A stretch of 64,000 bases of DNA from Ochotona curzoniae (taxonomy: Eukaryota; Chordata; Mammalia; Lagomorpha; Ochotonidae), in contig NW_024466459.1 of NCBI RefSeq assembly GCF_017591425.1, positions 4,278,001 through 4,342,000 on the forward strand, given 5' to 3'. The notes under the pieces were generated by a model. That model did no database searches and was not told the DNA's origin. It saw nothing but the letters and a program-made list of their open reading frames with translations. Of this stretch, positions 43,020 to 55,798 are shown one piece after another. Within the stretch, counting starts at the first letter, position 1; each line of letters begins with the position of its first letter. The translations under genes were made by a program, and so were the position numbers.

Positions 43020-43268
43020 CTGCTTCTTACTAATGTCCATAATAGCTGGTGATGTTGGCCCAGCCGGAAGCCAGAAGCCCTGGATCCCAAATGAATCTCC
43101 TCTCTTGAGTGGCGAGTACCCAAGTGTTTGATCCATCACCTGCTGCCTTCCTAGGTACACATTAGCAGGAAGCTGGAATCGGAAACAGGGCTGGGACTTG
43201 AACCCGGCACTGCTATGGGATGTTGGCATTGCAAAGGGCATATTAACTCTTGTGCCAAATACTTGCCC
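43020..43268 (-). repeat. Old truncated SINE
   Basis: Core pieces TAGCAGGAAGCTGGAATCGG and GGGACTTGAACCCGGCACTG remain, with head TTGTGCCAAATACTTGCCC. Confidence 0.6.
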
Positions 43269-43287
43269 GTGGTCTTTCAAAAATGTT

Positions 43288-43627
43288 TTTTTCTAAGATT
43301 TTATTTTTATTTGCAAGGCAGATACACACACACACATATGAGAGAGAGAGAGCGAGTGATATTGGTCCTCCATCTGCTGGTTCACTCCCTAAATATGGCC
43401 ACAATGGCTAGAGCTAGGCTGGTCTGAACCCAGGAGCCTGGAGCTTCTTCCGAGTCTCCCACTTGGATGCAGGGGCCCAAAGACTTGGCCCATTTTCTGC
43501 TGTTTTCCCAGGTATGTTACAGGGAGCTGGATTGGAAGTGGGGCAGTTGGGACTTGAATGGGTGTGCATATGGGATGCCGGCGCTGTAAGTGGTGGCTTA
43601 GTTTCCTACACCAACGTACTTGCCCGG
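43288..43627 (-). repeat. SINE
   Basis: Tail TTTTATTTTTATTTGCAAGG carries a (CA)n/(GA)n stretch. The flanks ggtctttcaaa and ggtctttgaaa suggest a target duplication. Confidence 0.75.
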
Positions 43628-44274
43628 GTCTTTGAAATTTGAAGGAACACTCTCACATCTCTGGCTACTTTGTCTCTGTCTCGCATTCTGTCCTCCTGAC
43701 TGGCCACAGGACGCCAGCATTCCTGGGGTTCTCGCTTGCTCTGCTCCTCCTCCCCGTAGCCTCACTTCTGATGGATCCCATTTATCATGTGTGTGCCCAG
43801 GGTTCACAACTCAATACCTTTGTGATGCAGACCCATATTTCCAGCTGCTTATTTCTCTGAAGGACAAGGTAGTAAATATTGTAGCCTTTGTGTACCCTAC
43901 AGACTTTATCTTCTCTGCCACTGTGGCTGAAAAAAAAAAACAGCTTTAGGCTTTGTGCAAATGAATGAGCAAGTCTGTTCCCACATAGCTTGACTTACAG
44001 AAGCAGCTGTTTCACAGCTGGCCAACACCTGTTTGAAAAGCACTTGCATCCAGCATGTTGAAAACCGAACTCGTAATCTGCCCTTCACACGTGGGCCTCA
44101 GCTGTGGTTTCCACCTGCTGAAGGTCACTTGGCCTTGCTGGCTAGCACGGGGACTTTATCAGGGAAACTGATAAGAAAGAGGGTGAAGCCAACAGTGGGA
44201 GAAGTCAGATGAAGTGGGCTTCGGGGAAAATGTCAGGCTCAGCAAGAGACTCTTGAGCTTTCTACACCTAAATT

Positions 44275-44402
44275 AAAAAAAAATTATTTATATTGAGAAT
44301 GCAAGAAAGAATTTTTCATCTGCTGCTTCACTTCCTAAATGGTTGCAACAAGCAACAGCCAGGGCTAAGTCAGGTTAAAGCAGGACATAGGTGGCTTAAA
44401 AA
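44275..44402 (-). repeat. SINE tail-side fragment
   Basis: AAAAAAAATTATTTATATTG then ATCTGCTGCTTCACTTCC; the rest is missing. Confidence 0.5.
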
Positions 44403-44411
44403 TTCAGACCC

Positions 44412-44697
44412 TAGGGACCAGCACAGTGGCTCAGTGGACTAATTCTCTTTCTGCAGGGGTCACCATCCCGTATGGGTGCTTGTTCATGTCCTGGCTGCTC
44501 CACTTCCCATCCAGCTCCTTGCTTGTGGCCTGGGATGGAAGCAGAGGATGGCCCCAAGCCTTGTAACCTGGAAGATGCTCCTGGCTTTGAATCAGCTCAG
44601 CTCTAGCCGTTGTGGTCATGTGGGGAGTGAATGAGCAGAAGGAAGATCTCTCTCTGTAAATTTTCCTTTCCAATAAGGATGAATAAATCTCTAAAAA
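44412..44697 (+). repeat. SINE, plus orientation
   Basis: Head GGGACCAGCACAGTGGCTCAG, core CCTGGGATGGAAGCAGAGG and tail GATGAATAAATCTCTAAAAA. The flanks attcagaccct and attcagagcct are similar. Confidence 0.75.
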
Positions 44698-45121
44698 TAA
44701 TTCAGAGCCTCAGGCATGCCAGTGTAGTAGCTACACGGGATCCCTGCTACCCCTTTGGATGGTGTTGGTTGTAGAACACTCCCATTGCTGAGGACTCATT
44801 GCTCTAGACCCATGCACCTCCATTCCAGCCACCAAGGCAATGCTCCACCCACCCGGCCTTTCCTCTGCCCCTTGTCCTTTCCATCCTTCCTGTCTGTCAA
44901 CCTGCTCAAGGTCCAGCTCCTTGGAAGTCTGCAGTGGGCCTTGGATGGGTAGATGGGCCTCATCTTCCTGTTTCTATGTCGCATCATGTGATGCATCTGT
45001 CTCTTACACAAGTTTGCATTAGCTTCTGTTTATTCATCAGGTGAAGTATTTCCACGTTATCTTAACACTAGATCCTCAGGATTGGTACACAAGAGATGCT
45101 CAGTGAATACTTGTTAGGTTG

Positions 45122-45453
45122 GGCCCGGCACGATGGCTCAATGGGCTAGATCTTTAACTCGCAGGCTCTGGGATCCCACGTGGGTGCTGCTAATTTGTGT
45201 CCTGGCTCTCCTACGTCCCATCCAGCTCCCTGCTTGTGGCCTGGGAAAGCAGTGGAGGACAGCCCAAAGCCTTGGGACCCTGCACCCACGTGGGAGACCT
45301 GGAAGAAGTTCCTGGCTCCTGGCTTTGGATTGGCTCAGCTCTGGACATTGTAGCTGCTTGGGGATTGAAACATTGGACGGAAGATCTTCCTTGCTGTCTC
45401 TCCCCTTTGCACATCTGATTTTCTAACAAAGATAAAAATAAATCTTAAAAAAA
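45122..45453 (+). repeat. Young C-type SINE, plus orientation
   Basis: Well conserved from head GGCCCGGCACGATGGCTCAA to tail AAATAAATCTTAAAAAAAA. Confidence 0.85.
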
Positions 45454-45583
45454 AGTCCAGAATCATTCTTTTGTAAAGAATGTTATAAAAACCTTTTACT
45501 GAGCCTCTATGGTACTTGCTTTCAAATTAAATCTTGCATCTGTCTAACCTGTTTCAACATTCTCATCCTTGACACTGGGTCTT

Positions 45584-45922
45584 TTTTTTTTTAAAGATTT
45601 ATTTTTATTATTATATTTTTATTGGAAAGGCAGAGATACAGAGAGGAGAGACAGAGAGGAAGATCTTCCGTCCGATGATTCACTCCCCAAGTGAGCGCAA
45701 CGGCCGATGCTATGCCGATCTGAAGCCAGGATCCAGAACTTCTTCCAGGTCTCCCACGCAGGTGCAGGGTCCCAAAGCTTTGGGCCGTCCTTAACTGCTT
45801 TCCCGGGCCACAAGCAGGGAGCTGGAAGGGAAGCGGGGCTGCCGGGATAGAACCGGCACCCATATGGGATCCCGGGCATGCAAGGCGAGGACCTTAACCA
45901 CTGCGCCACCGCGCCGGGCCCA
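45584..45922 (-). repeat. Young, near-intact C-type SINE
   Basis: The 12-bp target duplication acactgggtctt is perfect (45572-45583 and 45923-45934). On the minus strand an A-box-like TGGCGCAGTGG (45908-45898) and a B-box-like GGTTCTATCCC (45854-45844) form the RNA polymerase III promoter of a tRNA-derived SINE. It is the best-preserved copy in the window. Confidence 0.93.
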
Positions 45923-47029
45923 ACACTGGGTCTTACAAAGAAGATTTCCTTATTATTCTTTTCCCAGCCATCATGGGTAGGGAAATCTTGTCTCCTGTAT
46001 GACTCAGAGGGACCTGCTGCTTATACAGTTTAGAGAAAGGCATCTTTAGTTAAGAAATGTACACAATTGTGAACATTAAGTTAGTGTAAGATTGGAATGA
46101 GGAAAATACAACAAGTTACTAGTGGTTTGAAGACTCAGTGGCTTTTCCTCTGAGATCTCATACTTATGTGGAAAAACCTGCTTGCAGCCTGACTCCTTTC
46201 TCTGCCTGGTTTCCAACTCTACAGCTCCCAGCCCGTAGCGGACATGATGGACACTGGGCTGAGGCCTGACCATGGTAAATCTCTGGTAGCCCATTGTCCA
46301 AGGCACAACCCAGAAATAACCCCTCAACACCTGGCATGTCATGTCCAGTCACCATCTTTTAGAGAAGGACAGGGCCCTAACAGGCCTTCCTGACTCTGCT
46401 GGCTGGCTCTACCTATGAGAAGGTTAAGTGTCACACTGAGTGCAAGGGGTTGGGCTCAGAAGCACACAGGCTTTTGAGATGGATTTTCTGGCAGTCACTG
46501 TTTCAGGGAACTTTATTCCCAGGACTGCGGGCATTGGGTAAGTCCCTGCTGGCTCCCCGTATTCATTGCAGAATTGCGTAGAGTGACCTACTGTCTTCAA
46601 AATGCATCTTCCGCAGAACGGGTTGACTCCCAACCCAGAATGCCGTGGGCTGTCAGGCTGAAGAATGCCGATGTGTCCTCCCCACTCCATCCCGTGGACT
46701 TAAATAGCACATTGCCCTTTTTAGTTCCTGGTGTTCATCCTCCTTCTCAGCCCTTTATCTCAGTTCTCCTGAGCCCAAAGAAGTCCAACAAGAGCTCCAA
46801 GCCACGCTGGTGAGCTGGGGCTTCAGTCATCAGCCAGACCTCAGACAAGGATGCCATGCCTCCGCTCTGCATTTTGTGTCCTAAGACAGAAGTGCACCTG
46901 CTTTGGAAGTTTCCTTCAGCTCACAGTCAACAGTTTTAGGTGCAGGAGATGGGTGGAAGCATTGCTGAGTCACTGTTTGGGATGAATCAGCAAATCGTCT
47001 TGAGTTGGCAAGACAGGAAGATCTCTCAT

Positions 47030-47150
47030 CTTGAGTCCTGGCTCTGCCACTCGTAGCTGTGGGGCAAGATGACTGAATTCTCAGTGTCTCTGCTCACCTA
47101 CCTTCTTAGTGAGCATTAAATGAGCTAATGGCGGTTTGGGTGAGTTACGA
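47030..47150 (-). repeat. MIR fragment
   Basis: GGCTCTGCCACTCGTAGCTG then ATTAAATGAGCTAATGG on + is the typical reverse MIR pattern. Confidence 0.55.
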
Positions 47151-47289
47151 ACACCATGATTGTTAGACCTCCATGTGTAGGGTGTGCATACACCCCTTGT
47201 GGGGAAGAAGGAGGCTCCTGCAGAGCCTCCTAGTGACCTGGGCTCTGCTACTGGGATGAAGTCTTGTTTTGCATCTTCTGGGATGTGCT

Positions 47290-47690
47290 GACCAAAGGGA
47301 CCTCAGAATGGTATGTCACCTGTTCAAAGGGACTGACAGAGGTGAGGAAGGCTCGTAAGGTGCAGAGATAACCCTAGATTATCTGGCTTTATCCTGAAAA
47401 CATGCTCGCCATCATTCTCAGAGAAGAAGACAGAAAGACAGAAAGAAGAGGGAGGGATTGGTGTGAAGTGGCCAGAAGCCAAGAGATGCCAGGAGTCACC
47501 AAAGCTGGAATGGATAAAGCTGGAACAGAGTCTCCTCTAGGACTTGTGGGGAAGCATGGCCTTGAAGAACTCTTAGGTTTGGAATTCTGGCCACTAGAAA
47601 TGTGAGAGGATGCATTTCTGCTGTTTAAAACCACCTAGGCTGTGGCCATTTGTTATGGTGGCAGTTGTCAATGAATACAAAGTATAGCAG
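47290..47690 (+). mobile_element. MLT1-like LTR remnant (ERVL-MaLR)
   Basis: CCTCAGAATGGTATGTCACC, AACCCTAGATTATCTGG and a 3' end with CTGCTGTTTAAAACCACC then CCATTTGTTATGGTGGCAG resemble MLT1 LTRs. It is a noncoding solo remnant. Confidence 0.6.
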
Positions 47691-48059
47691 ATGGAGCCAT
47701 GGGACACTGCCAAGCATTGCATTGGTCCTTGGGCATTGCTGTTCTTGAGAGCCACATCAAAAGGGGTTTCCTAAGAGCCACCTCTTCAATGCCTAAGGGC
47801 TTTCTCTGGGAGAGCTGGGTGGTTAGGAGTGAAAAGAGACGATTGTTTCTCTCATGCCAGATCATGAAACTCATCTACAGACCTGTTAACAGACCTGGTC
47901 AACCAATGAAACAAGTTCTCCTTAGAACATAAAAGCCCAGAGATGGGCAACACCTAAGTGGTTTGCCAGATGCACATTCACATAGCCTTGCCCTTCTACT
48001 CTGCCTCTCTAGCTGGTGCCCATCCCTTCCTCTTGACTTTCACCTTCCCTAGACACACT

Positions 48060-48061
<2 letters not shown>

Positions 48062-48104
<43 letters not shown>
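48062..48104. repeat. (CA)n microsatellite
   Basis: About 21 perfect CA units. Confidence 0.95.
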
Positions 48105-48107
<3 letters not shown>

Positions 48108-48164
48108 GGTAAGAGTCAACACTGATGGAACTTTGTTCCATTCCAACACTTTGACTGAAGTACT

Positions 48165-48262
48165 TGGTGTACATAGTTTATTACTCATTAGACAATCCAA
48201 TGAGGTAAGTCTGCTGTTAGCCCCCTTTCCACATGAGGAAACTGCAGCTGGAGCAGTGATTA
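48165..48262 (+). repeat. MIR fragment
   Basis: TAGCCCCCTTTCCACATGAG and GAAACTGCAGCTGGAGCAG resemble the MIR core. Confidence 0.5.
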
Positions 48263-48602
48263 GAATCTGGCCAATTGGCTTCAGGTCATGTTTGCCATCA
48301 TTGCTTCTTCCAATGCTGATTGCGTCCTGGTCTTTTGCCACCTCAGACTCCTCCCTTTGACGTTCTGAGCCCTTCCTCACTGTCCCAGCCTTCTCTCCAT
48401 GCAGAGGATCCTGCAGGCCCATCATGCTGTGTGGAGACTTAGCCTAGGTGGGGAGGTCCTCTCTGAGGACACCTTCCAGACACTTGGTGGAGGAATCCCA
48501 ATAAATGGTAGTTACATGCAGTGGAGGACTAAGGTTGAGTGACTTGCCTGATGCAGAAAATCATGATAAATTAGGAATGCTACTCCTTGTGTCCTAAGAT
48601 GC

Positions 48603-48603
<1 letters not shown>

Positions 48604-48648
<45 letters not shown>
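48604..48648. repeat. (CA)n microsatellite
   Basis: About 22 perfect CA units, 500 bp from the previous (CA)n in the same orientation. Confidence 0.95.
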
Positions 48649-48650
<2 letters not shown>

Positions 48651-51600
48651 TTTCATGGTTTTGCTCATTCGACTCAGACCATGTTGGTTCTGGATGACCT
48701 CACAGTTCTGAGTCTAGAGGACTCCAGATTGAGTGAGATGACTATAGCAAGCTAGGAGAGACATTTCATGAGATAGGTCTATGAGCCTTATGAAAAACTA
48801 CATCTCCACCTTCACAACTTTCAGGCTGATCGTCAAGCACGTGGGTGGATTTGATACCCTGGAGAAGGAAAGTTGGATCTCTCATCTAATTGATCTCCTG
48901 GCCCAAGTCAGGGCAACAATAGACACCTTCTAGTTGGGATTCTAGTCTTGAGCACAGAGCTAAGCGCCAAGGTGGTTATTAAGCATCCGGGGCTCCACAC
49001 AAATAACATTTGGGAAGAGCTGCACTGGGGACTCCTCTGGGTGAGGGGCAGTGTACGTAAAGGCAGTCCAGGCTTGGAGAAGTGCACGGTCATTTCCACA
49101 GAACATTCCACAGGACATTCCCCAGTTTCCCACAGCGTCCATGTTAACACCCTGGATTTATGTCACATACAGCGCATGTCTGGGAAACATGAACCTTGGA
49201 GTAAGGAGTGTTTCAACCTGATGTGATGTTCCCTAGCTCAGGGGTGCCACAGTCTGAGGTTCTTCCTCCCCATGGGCTCCCACCTCCCTGCGGAGACCTG
49301 TGCTTCTAGCGGCGATTTCACCTGCAGGGGCAGTGTCTGGAGATTTTTACTTGTTGGCGTTGGTAGCAGGAGTGTTAAGGAAGGCTGCAAATAGCCTAGC
49401 TAGCCAAGGACACCCCTGCACAACAGAAGAGTATCTGGTCCCCAGTGTATGCAATGCTAAGTTTGCAAAGCCCGGGCTAGGGCCATAGAACTGTGAGTAA
49501 ATGTAGCACTTAATCCTTTGAGGATGGTCTGCAAAGTGTTCTGCTAGATTTTGGACCTGGTGCGACTTAATAGTTTTCACAGCATAAAAGCCTTCTTCAA
49601 AGCCCCTACACTCCTGGCATGCCTTCTGCACAGCAACATTTAAAATGTTACTATATTTACTAAAAGCAAGTTTGAGTCAGCAAGCATCTGGTGGTCAAAC
49701 ATACACATAACTTGCAAAAGATGCAATATTGATATACTTAACTGTCACACTTTCGGTTGCTTTCATCCTTAGACTGGGCAATCTTGAAATAAAGAAATCT
49801 GTGTTTCATACACACACATACTCCACCCCGTTGGCAGAGGACACTGACATTGGATGAACCCACATCCTCTTCTCTTTTTCTGTGAGTGCAGAAAGCTGCT
49901 AAAAATCTATACTCTGAGTCTCCTAGTGAGCAATTTACAGAATCCATTTATTTTTAAGAGTGGCAGGGTTGTTTGCCCTACTGCTAATTCCACGGGTATA
50001 TGGGCATTTGAAGGAGACAAGTGTTTGATCGCAGGGGTATCTGAATGTGGAAGGTTACAATAATGATTAGACTCGGGGCATGTATTTTCCTGGTTTATTG
50101 ACAAATTTCCTTGTGGCTCTCCCAGATGAAATTCTTTCAAGTTTTTGACCTATGAGCTTGTGCTCATTTCTAGGGTATTAATTTTCCACCTGATTTACAA
50201 ACAGAGGTGGATTATGATTTGGGCCCATTTCCTCCTCAGCTTGAGCAGTGACCCATGTGGTAAGATAATTGATTGAGATATTAATGTGGTTTCTGTGCTT
50301 CCAGAAGCTTACCCTCCCCCATCCTAGGAAGGCAGCACAGGGGTCTTTGTGCTTCCTCGTCTTAGAGGGCAGCTGTGACTGAGGCATACGTGGATTCAGG
50401 ACTAAGTGGAAGTTTCATCAGTTTCAACAGGCTTCCATCACGCCTTCCTTTGGAGTGCAAGAGGAAGCACAACATTTTTGGGAAGCAGGAAGAACCTCCA
50501 AGAATGGGAAAGGAATGTTGACTAAGTTCCTGTCTGGCCTGTTTCCTGGAGGTGATCCAAGCTGGTGGGCAATTGCTGGCTGGTACCTGGAAACACTTGT
50601 TTGGAACATCACAAAGTCTATCTCAGCAAACAGTGATGTGCTGGAGTTTGACACAGATGCAGCCATGCCAGTTCCCTGCATGGTGCCACTGATGGAACAT
50701 GGAGAGGTCTACCCCACAGGTTGTGCTAGAGGCTGAGGAGTTTGGGGAAAGGGGATGACTGACAGTGAATTTTCAACCAGTCTAATAGGAAAGGGGACCT
50801 AGAGTTCCATTTGATTTGACTTTCAAATAATAATGCTGCCTTTCTTTCATGCCAGTGTTTGTGGAGCAACATCCATCTGTCCTCATTCACCTGCTGTGTT
50901 AGAGCAGGTTGAGTTCTGCTGGGGTAACCGTTGCATCTGAAACCTCAGTGGTTTAATACAAAAGGCTAAATTTCTCATACATACTATGTATCTAAGCAAG
51001 GTCAGCTGGAAGTCTGCTACACAGCTTGATGGATGCACCAAGGATCCAACATATGAACTTCAGAGACAGCAAGGCAAGAAGAGGGATGAAGTAGGTTTAG
51101 TACCAGCTGGTATATGCTTTCACAGGAAGTAATGGTCACTGCAACTGACAGCCCATTGGCTACAGCTAGCATCATGTCCCGTGCCAAAGAGCAGGGCCAC
51201 CCATGAGAACGTGTGCATATTGTTGAACAAGAAATACCTCTATCACAGTAGCACAGTCTCTTGCTACTCACTGAACATGGAATGTGTCTTTCTGCTTAAT
51301 ACCATCACTCATTTGCATTTAGATAGTGCTGAGTCCAATGCTTCTCTGGGATTTCATCCATAAATGAGAAGTATTATTCTAGTTCCCTCTAACCCTGTGA
51401 ATTAGGGACGTGAAGGTCTACAAGGTAGAAGCGACACCACTGCAAGTACAGGTGGAGGACGGCAAGTCAGGTTTTTGACCTGTGCCTATGATGCTTTTCC
51501 ACAGTAGCCACAGGGAAAGCCATGTCCTGGCGGGGATTTCACCTAACTAGCGTGGAGCTTCTTTCAAGTCTGCGGTGGTGAAGGTGGCAGTGGCAGGTAA

Positions 51601-52071
51601 ACACTGAATCTGTGTATCTGTTGGCTGTTGAGAAAGCAAAGACCCTATGAAGGTTTTAGCCAGATTTTGCCTGGTGGGTTGATTTTCCGACACAAACTCC
51701 TCCCCTTCTGGTTAAAACTTAATTGCTTCCTCTTCTTGGAGCTGGTTTCAGGCACTATAGCTACGAATCACTTGTTTTCACTCCCTGTTAACTGGTCCCC
51801 CCGCACCCTTTGACCTCTCAGAGACATGGGCTGACTGTGTGGTTGAGTAATCTCATCCGGTATGTAGGACGAGGGAGCAGAATGAGAAGGGGCCATCGCA
51901 GATGTCTCCAGGATTGGAAAACATGTGGACTTCCATCCCAGTGAGCCAACGTGAGCTACAAGAGGAACCACTGAGGCAAAAATGAGTGCACTGCTCTGAA
52001 TTAATGAATTTTATGGAAAGTGGCTAACACACAAAGTGCTTGCACTGTTTGAAGCACTTTGCAGTTTTCAT

Positions 52072-52347
52072 TTTTTTAAAGATTTATTTATTTTATTGTA
52101 AATACATTAGCGAGAAAGATCTTCCACCTGCTGGTTCACTCCCCAAATGGCTGCAATGGCTGGAGCTGAGCTGAAGCCAGCAGCCCTGAGTTTCTTCCTG
52201 GCCTCCATGTGGGTACAGGATCCCCAAAACTTGGACTTTTTCCCACTGTTTTCCCGGGCTGTAAGCAGGGAGCTTGATAGGAAGTAGGGAAGCTGGGACC
52301 TAAACTGGTGCCCCTGTGGGACGCTGGCCATCACATCAACCCCTGTA
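52072..52347 (-). repeat. C-type SINE, shortened
   Basis: Tail AAAGATTTATTTATTTTATTG and core CTGGTTCACTCCCCAAATGG; the head is diverged. Confidence 0.75.
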
Positions 52348-52374
52348 GTTTGAACTCTTTCAATCCTCATGAAG

Positions 52375-52490
52375 TGTCTTACCAATCATTGCTACTTCCT
52401 CCTTTCTAAAGGGAGAGAAGCAAGTAGAAATGGCACACACAACTTGCCCGAGGTGGCATTCCTAGGAAGTGGCAGCATTATATTGAGACT
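52375..52490 (+). repeat. MIR fragment
   Basis: ACAACTTGCCCGAGGTGGC and CTAGGAAGTGGCAGC resemble MIR. Confidence 0.5.
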
Positions 52491-52604
52491 CAAGCACAAC
52501 AGATTCCACCAATATTGACATCCACCTTAATTACAGGAGCTAAAAAAATCTGGGATAAATTAAAATAATGCATATGTATGGAATATAAGGATTTGGACCA
52601 TTTA

Positions 52605-52940
52605 AAATTTTCTACATTTTTAGATACGTATTTACTTGGAAGGCAGAGCAAATAGGAGAAAGAGAGAGAGAAGGAGGGACAAAGAGAAGATGTTACGTCT
52701 GCTGCTTCATGCCTGAAATGACTGCAACAACCAACACTGGGCGAGGCTAATACCAGAAAGCAGCAACTTCATCCCAGTCCACCACATGGCTGTCAGGGGC
52801 CCAGTTACTCGGGCCATTTGCTGCTGCCTTTCTAGAAGCTTCAGTAGTAAGCTGGATTGAATGTAGAATGTAGAATGGGTGGGACTGGAACAGGTGCTCC
52901 AGTGTGGGCAGCTTAGCCCACTGTGGCACAACACCGGTCC
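52605..52940 (-). repeat. Older SINE
   Basis: Tail TTTACTTGGAAGGCAGAGC and head CCCACTGTGGCACAACACCG. It abuts the next copy. Confidence 0.7.
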
Positions 52941-52944
52941 TAAA

Positions 52945-53221
52945 TTTCTATTTTCATTCTATTTGGAAAGCAGAGAGGCCAAGACAGCCAGAGAGATAAT
53001 GCATCTGCCGGTTCATTCTCCAAATGCCCGTGAAGTAGCTGGGGGCTGGGCCGCACCAAGGGCAGGGAATTCCTTGTGGGTGGCAGGACTAAAGTACCTG
53101 AGTCATTCACTGTTGCCCTCTAGGGTGCACATTAGCAGGACGCTGGAATTGAAAGCGGAGACAGGAGTCTAACCCAGGAACTCCAGTATGGTTTGTGGGT
53201 ATTAACTGCTGTGCCAAATGT
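52945..53221 (-). repeat. Older SINE, tandem to the previous copy
   Basis: ATTTGGAAAGCAGAGAGGCC tail side and head TTAACTGCTGTGCCAAATG. Confidence 0.65.
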
Positions 53222-54194
53222 CAGGAAGGAGTTAGACCATTTCTTAAGCTTTTGATGCGGATGGCCAATTGCCTCCCACAAAAGCCATGGCAATCTGTTG
53301 CTTCATACAATGTGTTGAAAATAATCCTCCCAAGTTCATTGCTGGGCCTTCTGGGGAAATGCCCAAGAGCACTGGGCACTGACCTTCCTGAGTGGACATC
53401 TCAACTCAGAGGTGTGGCTCAGATTGGAAACAAGGTCAAACCCTGGGCTAGATTTTGGTTGTGGAGTGAAAAGCCAGTCTCTGGTGCAACCTTCCTGTCC
53501 AACCTCCTTTCCTCACTTGAAAATGTGGACACACACTGTTCCTACTGATGAGGCGGCTGTTAGGGTTCAGTGGCACCACACAGAAGCTGATTGGCACTAT
53601 GCTGCACAAAGAGCCGAGTAGGTCAGCTGCCATCCTGTTGTCAGCTCACACCAAAGGCAGTGTTTGAAGGGAAAGGTCTGCACTGAGCAGAGATGAGCTT
53701 GTTTAGGTGGCTTCACACAGGCTTTGCTCTGAAAGAAGAAAAGGGTGTGTGTGTATGTGTGATGGGATATGGTTTCTTCTGCATCAGGCCGACTCACTGC
53801 AGACGGATTCCAGTCCACGTCTTCTCCCCATTTGCAAGCGCCAGGTGTCTGGCATCCAAGTGATGCAGGAGAGATCGATATGTGTATTTTCTTCTCTGCA
53901 GAAGCTACAGACATGGCTAAGTCAGGCGAGGGCGATGACTTGGCTGAAATCCTCATTGCTTTCTCCAGCAGTGGGAGACTGCAAAAATTGTGACTCTGAT
54001 GGAGGAAGATGCTATCAACCTGAGCATTGAAAATATATGAAAAAGGTGAATATTGCTGAGAGCCACATAACCTCTGAGGAGTGTTAAGGAATAATTAAGC
54101 AGGGGTCCTTCTCTCATGGGTGGCTCAAATGCCAAAGGGACCAGGCACCCGCTCAGAGTATTATATGCCTGACTGGGCTCCGTCCTTCCAGCAG

Positions 54195-54265
54195 CCTCCA
54201 CTTTACAGACCAGGAAACGAGCCTCAGATCTCCCAGAGCAGAGCTAGGACTGAAGCTCAGAGTGG
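54195..54265 (+). repeat. Possible MIR fragment
   Basis: CTCCACTTTACAGACCAGG and GAAACGAGCCTCAGATCTCC follow the MIR core pattern. Confidence 0.45.
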
Positions 54266-55516
54266 TGTAACAACAACACCTCATAAGTATACCCTTCGAT
54301 TCATTCATTTCCCGCACATTGATGGAATGGCTACTGTCTGGGCTCTCAGTGCCAAGGAAACATGCTTCCTTCCTTCTTGTGGCTGCTGAAGGAGATGACC
54401 TTGAATTTGGTGGCTTCAAACAAGGGAAGGTACGATTTCACAGCTCTGTTGTCCATGAACTTGAAATCAAGGAGTCAGCAGAACTTGTTCCTTCTGGGAA
54501 GGTTGGAAAAGGCAATCCTTGGTCCCACCAGTCTCCGCTGGCCGTCACGGCTCCTTGGCTCCAGCCGCCAGTCTCTAGATCACACTGCCTCCTGCTCCTG
54601 TTTCTGGTCTCCCCACACCTCCCTCCAATCAGAGCATTTGCCATGATATAACGCAAGGTGACCGCCTGCTCTCATGATTCCCAATTACATCCGCGAAGAC
54701 CTTTGTTTTCCCTGGAGAAGGTAACAGAGTTTCGTGGGACTCACACATGCAGGTGTCTTTTTGGTCAACTCAATCCAATCCTTCAAGAGCTTTTAACCCA
54801 GGGGAGGTTTTTCACACTGAACAAATCAGTAAATTGCAAGGCATTAAGTCATGATGGGAGCCTCAGTGAAATAACATGGTGCTTGGTGAAGGGCAGCAAT
54901 CCAAGGTCCCTTTGAGTGGGTAGGAAGGAGATCCTAGGGTTTCTGCTTGCAAGGAAGATGTGGAGGACACAAAGAAGCCAGCTGATCCTCTCCCAGGAGT
55001 GTCCAACCGCTCCATCCCATCGACTTGGTAATGGATACCTCGATGAGTAAATTATACTTTTGGATGAGTCAGACCCACCATACCCTGCCTGGATAGGGAG
55101 GGAAAAGCATTTTTCTATAAAGTAGATAAAATGGCTTTCAGATCACAAATTACAGGTGTCTAATAGGCGACTAGCTCTGTGGTTGCCAGGAAGCAGGGCA
55201 GTAGGTCGGTGACTATGGCCGCAGATCACCGTTTTTGATTGACTTCCTCCAGTTTTTAATGGGATTACAGTTAACAACATAAATGAATGTCATCTCATTG
55301 AGTAGCTGGGTTTTAGTAGTGTTTTGCATTACATTTAACCTACGGGCCACCGAAGAGTTACAATACCCAAATGCCCAAATTTTAGGTGGTTGCTGAATGG
55401 ATGACTTTCACTTAGCTCCAATGGACTGGACCAATCACAATGCCCCAAAGATGGTAGCCACTCTCCACAGCAAATGGCTTGTCCGTCATAGCAGACCCAT
55501 TGTAGGCTAAGTTTTC

Positions 55517-55798
55517 ATCTGCAGCACAGGCATCTCACATGGGCCCTGATTCATGTCCTGGCTGCTCTGCTTCCCATCCACCTCCCTGCTAAAGGGCTGG
55601 GAAAGCAGCAGAGGATGGCTCAAATCCTTGAATCCCTACATGGAAGGCCTGGAAAAAATTCCTGGCTCCTGACTTTGGATCAGCTCAACTCCAACCATTG
55701 TGGCTATTTGGGCAGTGAATCAGCAGATGTAAGATCTTCCTCTCTTGCCTCTCCGTAACTCTGCCTTTCAAGTAAAATAGAATGAATCTTTAAAAAGA
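55517..55798 (+). repeat. SINE, plus orientation
   Basis: The core CTGCTAAAGGGCTGGGAAAG lies upstream of tail GAATGAATCTTTAAAAAGAG. The head is poorly kept. Confidence 0.7.

Noticed and set aside
45844..45908. tRNA gene
   Set aside because: The A and B boxes belong to the head of a SINE with tail and target duplication; no cloverleaf with an anticodon arm was convincing.
48062..48104. Regular repeats considered as a CRISPR array
   Set aside because: These are dinucleotide microsatellites without spacers, in a mammalian genome.
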